The notes below the pieces were generated by a model. The model did not search any database. It saw nothing but the letters and a program-made list of their open reading frames with translations, and was not told the origin of the DNA. DNA of 64,000 nt, taken from JAFMJV01 sp963800275. Lineage in GTDB: Bacteria; Chloroflexota; Limnocylindria; Limnocylindrales; CSP1-4. Location: assembly GCA_963800275.1 (NCBI GenBank), contig CAWDAI010000015.1:16041-80040 (forward strand), read 5' to 3'. A program made the position numbers and the translations under genes. This document shows, one piece after another, positions 26,616 through 35,516 of the stretch (positions are counted from its first letter, which is position 1; each line of letters starts with the position of its first letter).

Positions 26616-27403
26616 GTCGCGCCCTCCACGCTGGCCCGCATCGATCCGGCCCTCGAGACCGCCGCCGCGGGAGGACGGCCTGGCGAGGGGTTGGCCGGCA
26701 GGACCAGCGGCCGAGCCGGCATGTGTGCGCTGAGCTGGTAACGGTCTCCGCGGTAGACGCAGTCGGCCACCATCAGGACCTCGCCGCAGGCATCGAGGTC
26801 GGTCATGCGCACGAAGAGGGCGGCCTGTTCGGCGCTGATGCCCAGGAGGGATCGTGACGCGGCGTCGGGGACGACGGGCTCGATGACCGCGTCCGCCGAG
26901 CCGGGCACCAGGCCGTAGCGAGTGGCCAGGAGTTCATACAGCGAGCCTTCGAGGTCATCCGGCTCCAGGCCCGGCACGCGCGCGGTGGCGATCGAGACGG
27001 TCTCGATGGCCATCGGTTCGGCGCTGCCCAGGCGCAGGCGGGTGAAGCGCACGATGGGTTCGCCGACGCCGATCCGCAGGCGCTCCGCGTCGGACGAGTC
27101 GGCCGCGCGGCGCTCGAACTCGAGCAGCCGGCTGCTGGGCTCGAGGCCTCGGTCGCGCATGTCCTGGGTGAACGAGGTGAGCGCCAGGAACCGGACCACC
27201 GGCGGCGGCAGGACGTAGGTGCCCGAGCCGCGCCTGCGTGCCACGAGCCCCTCGGCGATGAGCGCGTCGGTGGCGTGCCGGACGGTCATGCGTGCGGCCT
27301 GCCAGCGTCGGCTGAGGGTCCGTTCGCTGGGTAGCCGGTCGCCAGGCCGCGCGGTGGCGACGAGCTCTCGGAGACGGGCTCGGAGGATCCGTCGGTTCGC
27401 CAT
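26612..27403 (-). CDS. GntR/HutC-family transcriptional regulator (DasR-like)
   Basis: 263 residues from ATG 27403 (MANRRILRARL); a GTG at 27418 is also possible. The winged helix (about 1-70) contains GDRLPSERTLSRRWQAARMTVRHATDALIAEGLV and the wing RRRGSGTYV. The effector-binding UTRA domain (about 75-245) has the usual SSRLLEFERR and GEPIVRFTRLRL stretches. DasR/NagR-type members sense GlcN-6-P or GlcNAc-6-P and control amino-sugar uptake. The gene is first in the operon with SIS, GH84 and the importer, and two AGACCACT motifs resembling DasR half-sites lie upstream, so autoregulation by amino-sugar phosphates is likely. Confidence 0.85.
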   Translation of the reverse strand: MANRRILRARLRELVATARPGDRLPSERTLSRRWQAARMTVRHATDALIAEGLVARRRGSGTYVLPPPVVRFLALTSFTQDMRDRGLEPSSRLLEFERRAADSSDAERLRIGVGEPIVRFTRLRLGSAEPMAIETVSIATARVPGLEPDDLEGSLYELLATRYGLVPGSADAVIEPVVPDAASRSLLGISAEQAALFVRMTDLDACGEVLMVADCVYRGDRYQLSAHMPARPLVLPANPSPGRPPAAAVSRAGSMRASVEGAT

Positions 27404-27462
27404 GTTGCCGTTGGACACCTGCCGGAGGTTAGGGGCGTGGCCTGCATCCAGCAAGTGCGAAT

Positions 27463-27505
27463 AGACCACTTTTCCGAAGGGCGTTCACCTCCGCGCCAGA
27501 CCACT
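27463..27505. promoter_or_regulatory. Two DasR/NagR-like half-sites upstream of the gntR operon
   Basis: AGACCACT occurs at 27463-27470 and again at 27498-27505, 35 bases apart in the same orientation. It equals the right half of the published DasR site (ACTGGTCTAGACCACT); the left halves are poorly matched. Located 60-100 bases before the regulator start. Operator function is inferred. Confidence 0.45.
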
Positions 27506-27629
27506 GTGGCCATCGTTCGTGCATAGGATCAATCGCAGCGCCTAGACCGCTACCGGTGGCCCGGCCTTCACAGAGATAGGCCGATTTCGGCCGAGCTCGC
27601 CCCTCGTCGCGACCGGCTACCCTGTGCAC

Positions 27630-28229
27630 ATGCTGCGAATAAAAGAGGCCGGACTCCCCGACATGGCCGGTGCCTACCGCACCTGCCTGCTCACCGGCGA
27701 CGCCGGCAAGGACGGCAGCGGACGCTATCGCGACCCGGACTTGCTCGGCCACGTCTATGTGGGCCCATACCTCGCGCGAGGGCACGGCACGCAGCTGGTG
27801 CTGGTCGACAAGGCCGGCTCAGCGGGGTACCTGCTCTCGGCTGATGACACGCTCGACTTCGAGGCCTGGGCCGAGGAGCGCTGGTGGCCGTGGCTTCGGA
27901 CACGCTACCCGTTGCCGAGCCCCGGCGCGGCCGATCCCGATGCGGAGCTGATCCGCCTGATCCACTCGCCGCCCCGCACACCGCAGGCGCTCGCAGACGA
28001 GTATCCGGCGCACCTGCACATCGACCTCCAGGAGCGGGCCCGGGGGACGGGCCTGGGCCGTCGGCTCCTCGAGCGACTTCTGGGCGACCTGCGCGCGCGG
28101 GGCGTTCCTGGGGTCCATCTCGGCGTGGATGACACCAACACCAACGCCATCGGCTTCTACGGGCACCTGGGCTTCCGTGAGCTGGACGCCGAGCCGGGTG
28201 GGCTGATCATGGGGCTGCGCTTCGGCTGA
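27630..28229 (+). CDS. GNAT-family N-acetyltransferase
   Basis: 199 residues from ATG 27630 (a GTG at 27624 would add two). The acetyl-CoA-binding motif A is LHIDLQERARGTGLGRRLLERLL, with the R-x-x-G-x-G/A signature, and motif B is the C-terminal NAIGFYGHLGFREL. The N-terminal half has the insert GHVYVGPYLARGHG typical of a GNAT subgroup that is often annotated as a glycoside- or protein-linked acetyltransferase. The substrate is not evident. It is divergent from the gntR operon and may share the 226-base intergenic region with it. Confidence 0.85.
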   Translation: MLRIKEAGLPDMAGAYRTCLLTGDAGKDGSGRYRDPDLLGHVYVGPYLARGHGTQLVLVDKAGSAGYLLSADDTLDFEAWAEERWWPWLRTRYPLPSPGAADPDAELIRLIHSPPRTPQALADEYPAHLHIDLQERARGTGLGRRLLERLLGDLRARGVPGVHLGVDDTNTNAIGFYGHLGFRELDAEPGGLIMGLRFG

Positions 28230-28338
28230 CGCGGGACGGGCTCGTCACCGCCCTTTCATGTGTTTGTCATCTAGTCCACGCATCCTCAGGCCCGACCGGC
28301 TGCACCCCTGCGGCCGCGAAGCAGTAGTGGAGACGACC

Positions 28339-28935
28339 ATGCAACGAATGACCCTGATCGGAGCGGCCGCATCGCTGGCGCTGGCCTTGGCGCCCGCGAG
28401 CGCGCTCGCGCAGGACGAGACCTTGACCGATATGTCCGGAGACGCCATGACGGCGGCCCCGATGGTGCCGCACCCCTCGCATATCCACGCCGGCGACTGC
28501 TCCATGCCGGGCGACGTGGTGCTACCGCTCTCCGACGTGGGTCCCGTCGGCAACGAGGCCCAGGGTGCCGAGGGCTACATCCACGTCGATATCGGTCGCT
28601 CCACGGTGGAGGCCCCGCTCGCCGACATCCTCGGTACCGACCATTCGATCATGGTCCACCAGAGCGCTGACGACATGGACACCATCATCGTCTGCGGCGC
28701 CATCGGTGGCCACGACGTGGACGGCTCGTTCCTGGTCGGACTGGGGCCAGTGGGCGACTCGGGCTACTCGGGCATCGCCTGGCTGACCGACAACGGCGAC
28801 GGCACCACCGACGTGCAGGTCACCATCACCCACTCGGGGGCGACCCAGTCCATGGACACCGACATGGGTGCCGACGATATGAGTGGCGACGCCGACGGCG
28901 ACATGGGTGGCGACGACATGGGCAGCGACGGCTAG
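28339..28935 (+). CDS. Secreted His/Met/Asp-rich protein of unknown function
   Basis: 198 residues from ATG 28339. Signal peptide to about residue 25 (ASALAQ). The mature domain (about 45-160) has the pattern HPSHIHAGDC, EGYIHVDIGRSTV, HSIMVHQSADDMDTIIVCGAIGG, with several His and two Cys; this resembles small CHRD/Cu-Zn-SOD-like beta sandwiches common in Chloroflexota and Actinomycetota, but I cannot name a family with confidence. The last 35 residues are an acidic Met/Asp/Gly tail (DMGGDDMG). The His, Met and Asp content would suit metal binding outside the cell. It ends at a hairpin before the convergent MFS gene. Confidence 0.6.
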   Translation: MQRMTLIGAAASLALALAPASALAQDETLTDMSGDAMTAAPMVPHPSHIHAGDCSMPGDVVLPLSDVGPVGNEAQGAEGYIHVDIGRSTVEAPLADILGTDHSIMVHQSADDMDTIIVCGAIGGHDVDGSFLVGLGPVGDSGYSGIAWLTDNGDGTTDVQVTITHSGATQSMDTDMGADDMSGDADGDMGGDDMGSDG

Positions 28936-28952
28936 CGATCCGTCTTCTGGGC

Positions 28953-28981
28953 GGGCGCTCGCGCTTGATCGAGGAGCGCCC
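28953..28981. terminator. Hairpin between convergent genes
   Basis: Perfect eight-base stem GGGCGCTC/GAGCGCCC with a 13-base loop, between stops at 28935 (plus) and 29006 (minus). Confidence 0.6.
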
Positions 28982-29005
28982 GTGAACAGTCCTGGCTAAA
29001 GAACG

Positions 29006-30385
29006 CTACGGGTCGTCGCCCATAGGCCCGGCCGTCCCGGCCGTCGGCACTGGCTGCACGACAGCCAACCCGGGATCGATCTCGGCGGCGGCCATGTTGG
29101 AGCCGACGGCGGCGAGGTCCGCGGGCTGGACACCAGGACCCTCGATCAGCCTGCGGCCGAGATCCAGCCTCCGCAGCTGGGGTGCGAAGAGGGCCACACC
29201 GCTCACCACCACCAGCGTGGCCACGCCGCCGAGGACGACGCTGGTCACCACGCCCAGGATCGATGCGGCCACGCCACTCTCGAAGGCGCCGAGCTCGTTC
29301 GATCCGCCGATGAAGACGTGGTTGACCGCGGCGATGCGGCCGCGCAGCGCCTCTGGCGATTCCACGCGCAGGATGACCAGGCGGATCACCATCGAGACGC
29401 CGTCCACGAGTCCGGCCGCGAAGAGGGCGGCCAGCGAGATGGCGATATCGGTCGACAGGCCGAACGTGATCATGGCCACCCCGAAGAGCGCCACGCACAC
29501 CAGCAGGATGCGCCCCGCGTTGGCGCGCGGCTGGAACCGGCTCGTGGCGAGCATGGCCACCAGCGCCCCCGCCGAGGGCATGGTTCGCAGGACGCCCAGG
29601 CCGACCGGCCCCACGTGCAGGATGTCCGTAGCGTAGATGGGCAGCATGGCCATGGCACCGCCGAAGAAGACCGCGAAGAGATCGAGCGCCATGGCTGAGA
29701 GCAGCACCTGGTGATGCGCCACGAAGCGCACCCCTCCCGCGAGGCTCGTGGCGATGCTCTCCTTGATCTCCGGCACCGGCATGGGTTTGCGCGAGATGCG
29801 GCTGACGAACACGACCGACAAGCCCATGGCGAGCGCGATCGCCACGTACGTGGCCGGGATGCCGATGAAGGCGATGGCGAGACCACCGAACGCCGGTCCC
29901 ACGATCGAGGCCGCCATCCAGGCGCCGCTGCTCAACGAGGCGCCGCGGGTGGCGTGGGCCACCGGGATGACCTGCGTCTCGAAGGCCACCAGCGCCGGGC
30001 GCTCGAAGCCGGCGGCGACCCCGATCAGGAAGACGACCGCGAGGATGCTGGCGAAGGAGGCACCTTCGCCGGTGGCAGAGAGCAGCGCCAGCACGAGCGC
30101 GCCGATGGCCAGGAGGGATCCCGTGGCGATGACGATGGAGCGCCGATCGCGCCGATCAGCCACGTGTCCGCCAAAGAGCATCAGCCCCAGTGCGGGGATG
30201 GCCTCCACCAGGCCCAGCAGACCGAGGGCGAACGGGTCCTCTGTGACCTGCCAGGTCTGGAAGGCGACGACGGTCGTGACGGCGGTCATGGCCAGGGCCG
30301 CGAGCCCTCGCGCCCCGATGAGTGCCCGGAATTCGGGCAGGGCAAGCAGGGCCCGCTTGTCATCGGTCGGGGTAGGCTGGTTCAC
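29006..30385 (-). CDS. MFS transporter (12 helices, EntS/MFS_3-like)
   Basis: 459 residues from GTG 30385; the open frame goes further upstream but the family N-terminus (LPEFRALIGARGLAALA) starts near residue 15 of this model. Twelve hydrophobic helices. Motif A between helices 2 and 3 is FGGHVADRRDRRS, the form typical of the MFS_3/TIGR00900 group, which includes enterobactin exporter EntS and macrolide exporters. A central loop at about 220 (RISRKPMPVPEIKESIATS) divides the two bundles. The C-terminus is Pro/Ala-rich. Substrate unknown; export is likely. Divergent from the oxidoreductase gene with only 61 bases between starts. Confidence 0.85.
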   Translation of the reverse strand: MNQPTPTDDKRALLALPEFRALIGARGLAALAMTAVTTVVAFQTWQVTEDPFALGLLGLVEAIPALGLMLFGGHVADRRDRRSIVIATGSLLAIGALVLALLSATGEGASFASILAVVFLIGVAAGFERPALVAFETQVIPVAHATRGASLSSGAWMAASIVGPAFGGLAIAFIGIPATYVAIALAMGLSVVFVSRISRKPMPVPEIKESIATSLAGGVRFVAHHQVLLSAMALDLFAVFFGGAMAMLPIYATDILHVGPVGLGVLRTMPSAGALVAMLATSRFQPRANAGRILLVCVALFGVAMITFGLSTDIAISLAALFAAGLVDGVSMVIRLVILRVESPEALRGRIAAVNHVFIGGSNELGAFESGVAASILGVVTSVVLGGVATLVVVSGVALFAPQLRRLDLGRRLIEGPGVQPADLAAVGSNMAAAEIDPGLAVVQPVPTAGTAGPMGDDP

Positions 30386-30446
30386 TCTCGACAGACTACC
30401 GGCTCCCGACTCCGACCTTCCGACTGCGAACCCCAGGAGAACACCC

Positions 30447-31445
30447 ATGCACGCGTTGACCCATCGCCGCTTCGGCCGCGCCAGCGAGGTCCTGCGTCTC
30501 GAGGAGATCGAGACGCCCGCGCCTGGAACGGGCGAGGTCCTGGTCCGGGTGGAGGCGAGCTCGGCCAATCCCTATGACTGGCACTTCATCCGCGGGGAGC
30601 CCTGGCTCATGCGCCTCGGTCCCGGTGGCTTGCGCCGGCCCAAGCGTCCCGTGCCCGGAGGCGACTTCGCCGGGATCGTGGCGGCGGTCGGCAGCGGCGA
30701 CGTGGGTGGTCTGGCGGTCGGTGACGAGGTCTATGGCTTTTCTCACGGCGCCTTCGCGGAGTACGTGCGCGCGCCACACACCAGGGTGGCGAAGCGCCCG
30801 TCCGGCACGTCGTGGGAGGAGGCGGCCTCCCTGCCCTTGGCAGCTGCCACCGCCTGGCAGGGTCTGAGGCGCGTCGGCCGGCTGGAGGCCGGTCAGAAGG
30901 TGCTCATCATCGGTGCCTCCGGCGGCATCGGGACGCTGGCCGTCCAGATGGCGGCTGCCTGGGGCGCCGAGGTGACCGGCGTGTGCGGCTCGCCCAACCT
31001 CGATCTGGCGCGCACGCTCGGGACGGACCACGTCATCGACTACCGTACCGAGGACTACTTGCGGGGCGACGATCGCTACGACCTCGTCTTCCAGCTCGGT
31101 GGCACAGCTTCGCCTCTGGCCATCCGGCGGGTGCTGACCGACGAGGGCACACTGGTGCAGTGCGCCGGCGATGGAAGTCGCGCCCTGGGTCCGGTGCCCA
31201 ACGTGGTCCTGGCACTGGCCATGAACCAATTCGTCGACCAGACGCTGGCGCTCGTGAGCACCGTCGAGGACACGGCCACGCTCGATGCCGTGCGTGAGAT
31301 GGTCGAGTCCGGACAGCTGCGTCCGGTCGTCGACCACGTGGTGTCGTTCGAAGACGCGGGCTTCGCCGTGGACGAGGTGGAAACGGGCAGCCCACGGGGC
31401 AAGATCGCCATCGGTGGCTACGGGCGCGAGGTTCCGAAGACCTAG
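30447..31445 (+). CDS. Zinc-free MDR-family NAD(P)H:quinone oxidoreductase-like protein
   Basis: 332 residues; CCAGGAGA lies ahead of the ATG. The N-terminal GroES-like domain (about 1-125) contains EVLVRVEASSANPYDWHFIRG and PVPGGDFAGIVAAVG, lacking the Cys/His zinc ligands. The Rossmann domain has the nucleotide-binding motif LIIGASGGIGTLAVQMA and the cofactor region GTDHVIDYRTEDY. Members reduce quinones or enones with NAD(P)H. It is one of a pair of divergent single genes with the MFS transporter. Confidence 0.88.
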   Translation: MHALTHRRFGRASEVLRLEEIETPAPGTGEVLVRVEASSANPYDWHFIRGEPWLMRLGPGGLRRPKRPVPGGDFAGIVAAVGSGDVGGLAVGDEVYGFSHGAFAEYVRAPHTRVAKRPSGTSWEEAASLPLAAATAWQGLRRVGRLEAGQKVLIIGASGGIGTLAVQMAAAWGAEVTGVCGSPNLDLARTLGTDHVIDYRTEDYLRGDDRYDLVFQLGGTASPLAIRRVLTDEGTLVQCAGDGSRALGPVPNVVLALAMNQFVDQTLALVSTVEDTATLDAVREMVESGQLRPVVDHVVSFEDAGFAVDEVETGSPRGKIAIGGYGREVPKT

Positions 31446-31521
31446 CGACCCTGCCGTTCGGCTCGCGGGCCAGGGACCAACCACGCTGGGCGACCGTGGT
31501 GGTCGCGGGTGGGGCGCCGGG

Positions 31522-32133
31522 TCACGCCGACCGCCGGCCGGTGAGCAGGAAGAGGGGGTACCAGCGGCCGTCTCGCTCGATGTGCTGAACGTTGCGCACG
31601 TGCGCGTCGGCAAAACCGGCGTCGGTGGCGACCGCGGCGAGCGATTGGGCCTCGAAGCCGTGGTGGTGGATGCCCGGCTGGTCGGGTGCGTGGAACGAGC
31701 CGTCCTCCTTGTCCAGGTCCATCAGCGCGATCCATCCACCCGGGGCGAGGGCAGCGTGGATCGAGCGCAGCGTGGCGGCGGTGTCCTCGACGTGGTGGAG
31801 GGCCATCAGCGAGACGGCCAGGTCGAAGGGCGCTCCGGGCGGCAGGACGTCCGAGGGGAAGCTGAACGTGACCGCCGCCGCTTCCGCGATGCCCTCGGAT
31901 TCGATCCGCCGTCGGGCGACCTCGACCATGCCGGCCGAGGGGTCGGCCAGGACGACCGAGCGGACATCGGCCAGCAGGTCCAGTCCCAGCAGACCGGTGC
32001 CCGCTCCGATGTCGATGACGCGCATGTCCGGGCTGAGCTCGATGTTGTCGCGGATGATGTCGCCGGCCTCGTGGGCACGGGCGCGGCGCTCGGGTGTATC
32101 CCACTCGGCGGCCTTGGTGTCGAAGACGCTCAT
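31522..32133 (-). CDS. Class I SAM-dependent methyltransferase
   Basis: 203 residues if ATG 32133 (MSVFDTKAAEWD) is used; ATG 32151 adds six residues. Motif I VIDIGAGTGLLGLDLL binds S-adenosylmethionine; the acidic residue after strand 2 is in VVLADPSAGM; then LAVSLMALHHVEDT and LAPGGWIALMDLD are the post-I and post-II motifs. The C-terminal part is short and carries a His-rich GIHHHGFE. It falls in the Methyltransf_11/25 group, so the substrate is a small molecule that cannot be deduced. Divergent from the ACT-domain gene (59 bases between starts). Confidence 0.85.
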   Translation of the reverse strand: MSVFDTKAAEWDTPERRARAHEAGDIIRDNIELSPDMRVIDIGAGTGLLGLDLLADVRSVVLADPSAGMVEVARRRIESEGIAEAAAVTFSFPSDVLPPGAPFDLAVSLMALHHVEDTAATLRSIHAALAPGGWIALMDLDKEDGSFHAPDQPGIHHHGFEAQSLAAVATDAGFADAHVRNVQHIERDGRWYPLFLLTGRRSA

Positions 32134-32192
32134 GTGCACATGTTGAGCCATCGGGCCCAACGTGCGTGCGCCGAGCGTGGCAACCTTGCGCG

Positions 32193-32624
32193 ATGCGACT
32201 GATCACCTCGGAGAACGTGGCCTCCTTCGTCAAGGATGGCGCGCTGCAGATCGATGCCGGCTGGACGCTCGCGCCCTCCGCTCTCGAATATCTGCGGCGC
32301 AATCGCGTCCGTTTCGCAGGCGAGGAGTCTCGTGCCGCTGCTGCTGCCGCCGCCGCGGACCTGGTGGTGGTCACGGTCCAGGGCATCGACAAGCCCGGCA
32401 TCATCGCCACCGTCGCGGGCGAGGTCGCCCACCAGGGTGGCAACGTGACCGACCTCTCGCAGACCATCCTGGCCGGGGTCTTCGTGATGGTGCTGGTGGT
32501 GGACCTCAGTGGGACCGCCGGCTACGACGCCCTGGTCGCCGGGCTGACGAAGGTGGGCCAGGAGATCGGCATGGAGATCTCCGTCCGGCTCTACTCGGTC
32601 TACGAGGCCATGCACCGCATCTAG
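32193..32624 (+). CDS. ACT-domain protein with an added N-terminal segment
   Basis: 143 residues. The C-terminal 90 residues are a standard ACT domain of the UPF0237 kind: VVVTVQGIDKPGIIATVAGEVAHQGGNV, then DLSQTILAGVFVMVLVVDL. UPF0237 proteins normally consist of this domain only and sit directly before a UPF0210 gene, exactly as here (21 bases to the next ATG). The first 45 residues (LITSENVASFVKDGALQI, then APSALEYLRRNRVRF) are extra, and look like the N-terminal part of corrinoid adenosyltransferase-type (EutT/PduO-like) proteins, where T-P-A-A-R-D-Y-L is typical. Whether they bind a ligand is unknown. The pair may sense an amino acid. Confidence 0.8.
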   Translation: MRLITSENVASFVKDGALQIDAGWTLAPSALEYLRRNRVRFAGEESRAAAAAAAADLVVVTVQGIDKPGIIATVAGEVAHQGGNVTDLSQTILAGVFVMVLVVDLSGTAGYDALVAGLTKVGQEIGMEISVRLYSVYEAMHRI

Positions 32625-32645
32625 CGGGGCAGGGGAGCAGGAGCG

Positions 32646-34002
32646 ATGGCGCGCGGCCCGCTGGGCATGGACGAGATCCTCGAGTCGGTGGGGATGGTCG
32701 GTCGTGATCACCTCGACATCCGCACGGTCACGCTCGGCATCGACCTGCGTGGCTGCCGCACGCCCGAGGACGTCGTCCGGCACATCACGGCCACCGCCCA
32801 CGACCTGCTACCCGTGACCGATGCCCTCGCCGCCGAGACCGGCATCCCCATCGTCAACCGGCGCATCTCGGTCACGCCCGTGGCCTGGGTCGCCGAGTCG
32901 CGGCGATCACCAGTTGCTGCTGGATCTGGCGCAGGCGCTGGACGAGGCCGCGCACGTGGTGGGCGTGGATTTCATCGGCGGCTTCAGCGCCATGGTGGAG
33001 AAGCATGCCTCGCGCATCGACGAGGAGGTCATGGCCGCCCTGCCCGAGGCCCTCGCGGCCACCGAGCGCGTGTGTGGCTCGGTCAACGTGGCCACGACCG
33101 GCGCCGGCATCAACATGGACGCGGTCGACTTCATGGGTGAGGTCATCAAGTCCATCGCGGAGGCCACGGCCGACCGTTCAGCCATCGGCTGCGCCAAGCT
33201 CGTCGTCTTCGCCAACGCCGTCCCGGACAACCCCTTCATGGCCGGCGCCTTCCACGGCTTCGGCGAGGGCGACGCGGCCATCTCGGTCGGCATCTCCGGT
33301 CCGGGCGTGGTGGCCAACGCGTTGCGCCGGCTGCCCACCGGCGCCCCGCTCCACGAGCTGGCCGAAGAGATCAAGCGCACCGTCTTCAAGATCACGCGCG
33401 TGGGTGAGCACGTCGGCCGCGAGGTCTCGCGCCGCATGGGCGTGGCCTTCGGCGTCGTCGACATCTCGCTCGCGCCCACGTCCACGCCGGGCGACTCGGT
33501 GGCGGAGATCCTCGAGCTCATCGGCGTCGAGCGCGTGGGCCTGCCCGGCAGCACGCTCGCGCTGGCCATGCTCAACGACGCGGTCAAGAAGGGCGGGGCC
33601 ATGGCCACCTCTCGCGCGGGTGGCCTGTCCGGCGCCTTCATCCCGGTGAGCGAGGACGCCCACTTCGCCTCAGCCGCAGCGGACGGTCACCTGGTGCTGG
33701 AGAAGCTCGAGGCCATGACGGCGGTCTGCTCGGTCGGGCTGGACATGATCGCGCTGCCGGGTGACACCTCGGCCCACACCATCGCGGCCATCATCGCGGA
33801 CGAGGCGGCCATCGGCATCATCAATGACAAGACCACCGCCTGCCGCCTCGTCCCGGTCCCGGGGGCGGTGGCCGGCGAGTGGGTCGATTGGGGTGGCCTC
33901 CTGGGCCGGGCGCCGGTGATGTCGGTCCGCGACCGGGCCACGGTCGGGGTCATCGAGCGTGGCGGCCACGTGCCTCCGCCGTTGCGAGCGCTGGGGAACT
34001 AA
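32646..34002 (+). pseudogene. UPF0210/PFL-family protein interrupted by a single-base frameshift
   Basis: The first 85 or so residues (MDEILESVGMVGRDHLDIRTVTLGIDL, RRISVTPVAWVAE) read in one frame from ATG 32646; the rest (DHQLLLDLAQALDEAAHVVGV onward, to GGHVPPPLRALGN) reads one frame later. The switch lies at about 32895-32910. The whole region is 1357 bases, i.e. 452 codons plus one base, and the UPF0210 family is about 450 residues, so a single inserted base explains everything. No other damage is seen, and codon use is like that of neighbours. Hence either a very young mutation or a sequencing error; the intact protein would be a cytoplasmic UPF0210 protein with unknown activity, partner of the ACT protein. 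Confidence 0.8.
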
Positions 34003-34016
34003 CACACTCTGTGGCC

Positions 34017-35516
34017 ATGACCCAGGGAACCTCGCCTATCCTCGCACTGCGTGGCCTCTCCAAGACCTATGGCGATGCGCGCGTGCTCGACGCTGTCGCG
34101 CTGGAGGTCGGGGCGAGCGAGGTCCACGCGCTGTTGGGCGAGAACGGAGCGGGCAAGTCGACGCTGATCAAGATCGTGGCCGGCGTGGTCACACCCGAGG
34201 CGGGCAGCGTCACGGTCGGCGGCCGCGCGCTCCACTTCGGTTCGCCGCGCGGCGCCATGCAGGCCGGAGTGGCCACGCTCTTCCAGGAGCTCGCGGTGGT
34301 GGGCGGCCTGTCGGTCGCGGAGAACGTCCTGCTCGGCCGTCCCACGCCCTCGCGCCTGGGAGTGGTCCGCTGGCGTGAGCTGAACGAACGCGCCCGCGGG
34401 CTCTTCGCCACGCTCGGGCAGGACATCGACGTGACCAGGGACGCCGAGACCCTCTCACCGGTGGGCAAGACGATGACGGCGCTGGCACGCGCCCTGTCCC
34501 AGGACTCGAAGGTGCTCATCCTCGACGAGCCGACGGCCGCGCTGACCGATGCGGAGACGAGCCGGCTGTTCGCGGCCATCGACCGACTCAAGCGCGAGGG
34601 CATCGCCATCGTCTACGTCTCACACCGCCTCGACGAGGTCTTCGACATCGCCGATCGGTTCACCGTGCTGCGCAACGGGCGCAAGGTGGACGAGGGAGCG
34701 CTGCGGGATACCAGCGTGGAGGGAGTCATCGCGGCCATGGCCGGCCGGCCCATCGAAGCCGTCTTCCCCCCGTGGGAGGGAGCGGTCGGGACGATCGCCA
34801 TGGCCGCCCAGGGGCTCAGCGGTCAGCGCGTCGAGGACGCCACGTTCGAGCTGCGTACGGGCGAGGTGCTGGGCGTGGCGGGCTTGGCAGGATCGGGTCG
34901 CAGCGAGCTGCTTCGTTTGCTCGCGGGAGCGTCGACGCCACACGCGGGCTGCCTCATGCTCGACGGTACGGTGTACGCGCCGAGCTCGGTCGGCCAGGCC
35001 CAGTCGCTGGGTGTGGCGCTCGTGCCCCCGGAGCGGAGATCGCAGGCACTCCTCCCTGACAGTGTGGAGCGCAACCTCAACGTGACCACCATCGACCGCC
35101 TCGCCAGGGCCCGCTTCGTGGCTGCTCCGCGCCGCGAGCGCGAGCACGCGCAGCAGCTGTGGAACGACATCGACGTCCGCGCGCGTTCGCTCGGGCAGGA
35201 CGTGCTGACGCTCTCGGGAGGCAACCAGCAGAAGGTAGTGCTCGCGCGCTTCCTGGCACTCCATCCGCGCGTCCTTCTGCTCGACGAGCCCACGCGCGGC
35301 GTGGACATGACGACCAAGACACAGATCTACGGGCTCATTCGCCGGCTCACGGCCGGGGGCACGGCCGTGCTCATCGTGAGCTCGGAGCTGGTCGAGCTGC
35401 TGGGCCTGTGCGACCGCATCCTGGTCATGCACGAGGGCCGGGTGGCTGGACGATTCGAACGGGGCGAGGCGACCGAGGAAGCACTGCTGCACGTCTGCTA
35501 CGGGCGGGCTGCATGA
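34017..35516 (+). CDS. Sugar ABC importer ATP-binding protein with two ATPase domains (RbsA/XylG type)
   Basis: 499 residues. The first ATPase domain has Walker A GENGAGKST and Walker B LILDEPTAALT; its signature is LSPVGKTM instead of LSVGQQQM, a weak form common in this family. The second domain has a degenerate Walker A (AGLAGSGRSE) and a good signature, LSGGNQQK, with Walker B LLLDEPTRGVDM. One canonical and one degenerate site is normal for CUT2 ATPases. The permease gene overlaps its stop by four bases (ATGA). It starts 14 bases after the UPF0210 stop, so it may be transcribed with the ACT/UPF0210 genes. Confidence 0.88.
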   Translation: MTQGTSPILALRGLSKTYGDARVLDAVALEVGASEVHALLGENGAGKSTLIKIVAGVVTPEAGSVTVGGRALHFGSPRGAMQAGVATLFQELAVVGGLSVAENVLLGRPTPSRLGVVRWRELNERARGLFATLGQDIDVTRDAETLSPVGKTMTALARALSQDSKVLILDEPTAALTDAETSRLFAAIDRLKREGIAIVYVSHRLDEVFDIADRFTVLRNGRKVDEGALRDTSVEGVIAAMAGRPIEAVFPPWEGAVGTIAMAAQGLSGQRVEDATFELRTGEVLGVAGLAGSGRSELLRLLAGASTPHAGCLMLDGTVYAPSSVGQAQSLGVALVPPERRSQALLPDSVERNLNVTTIDRLARARFVAAPRREREHAQQLWNDIDVRARSLGQDVLTLSGGNQQKVVLARFLALHPRVLLLDEPTRGVDMTTKTQIYGLIRRLTAGGTAVLIVSSELVELLGLCDRILVMHEGRVAGRFERGEATEEALLHVCYGRAA

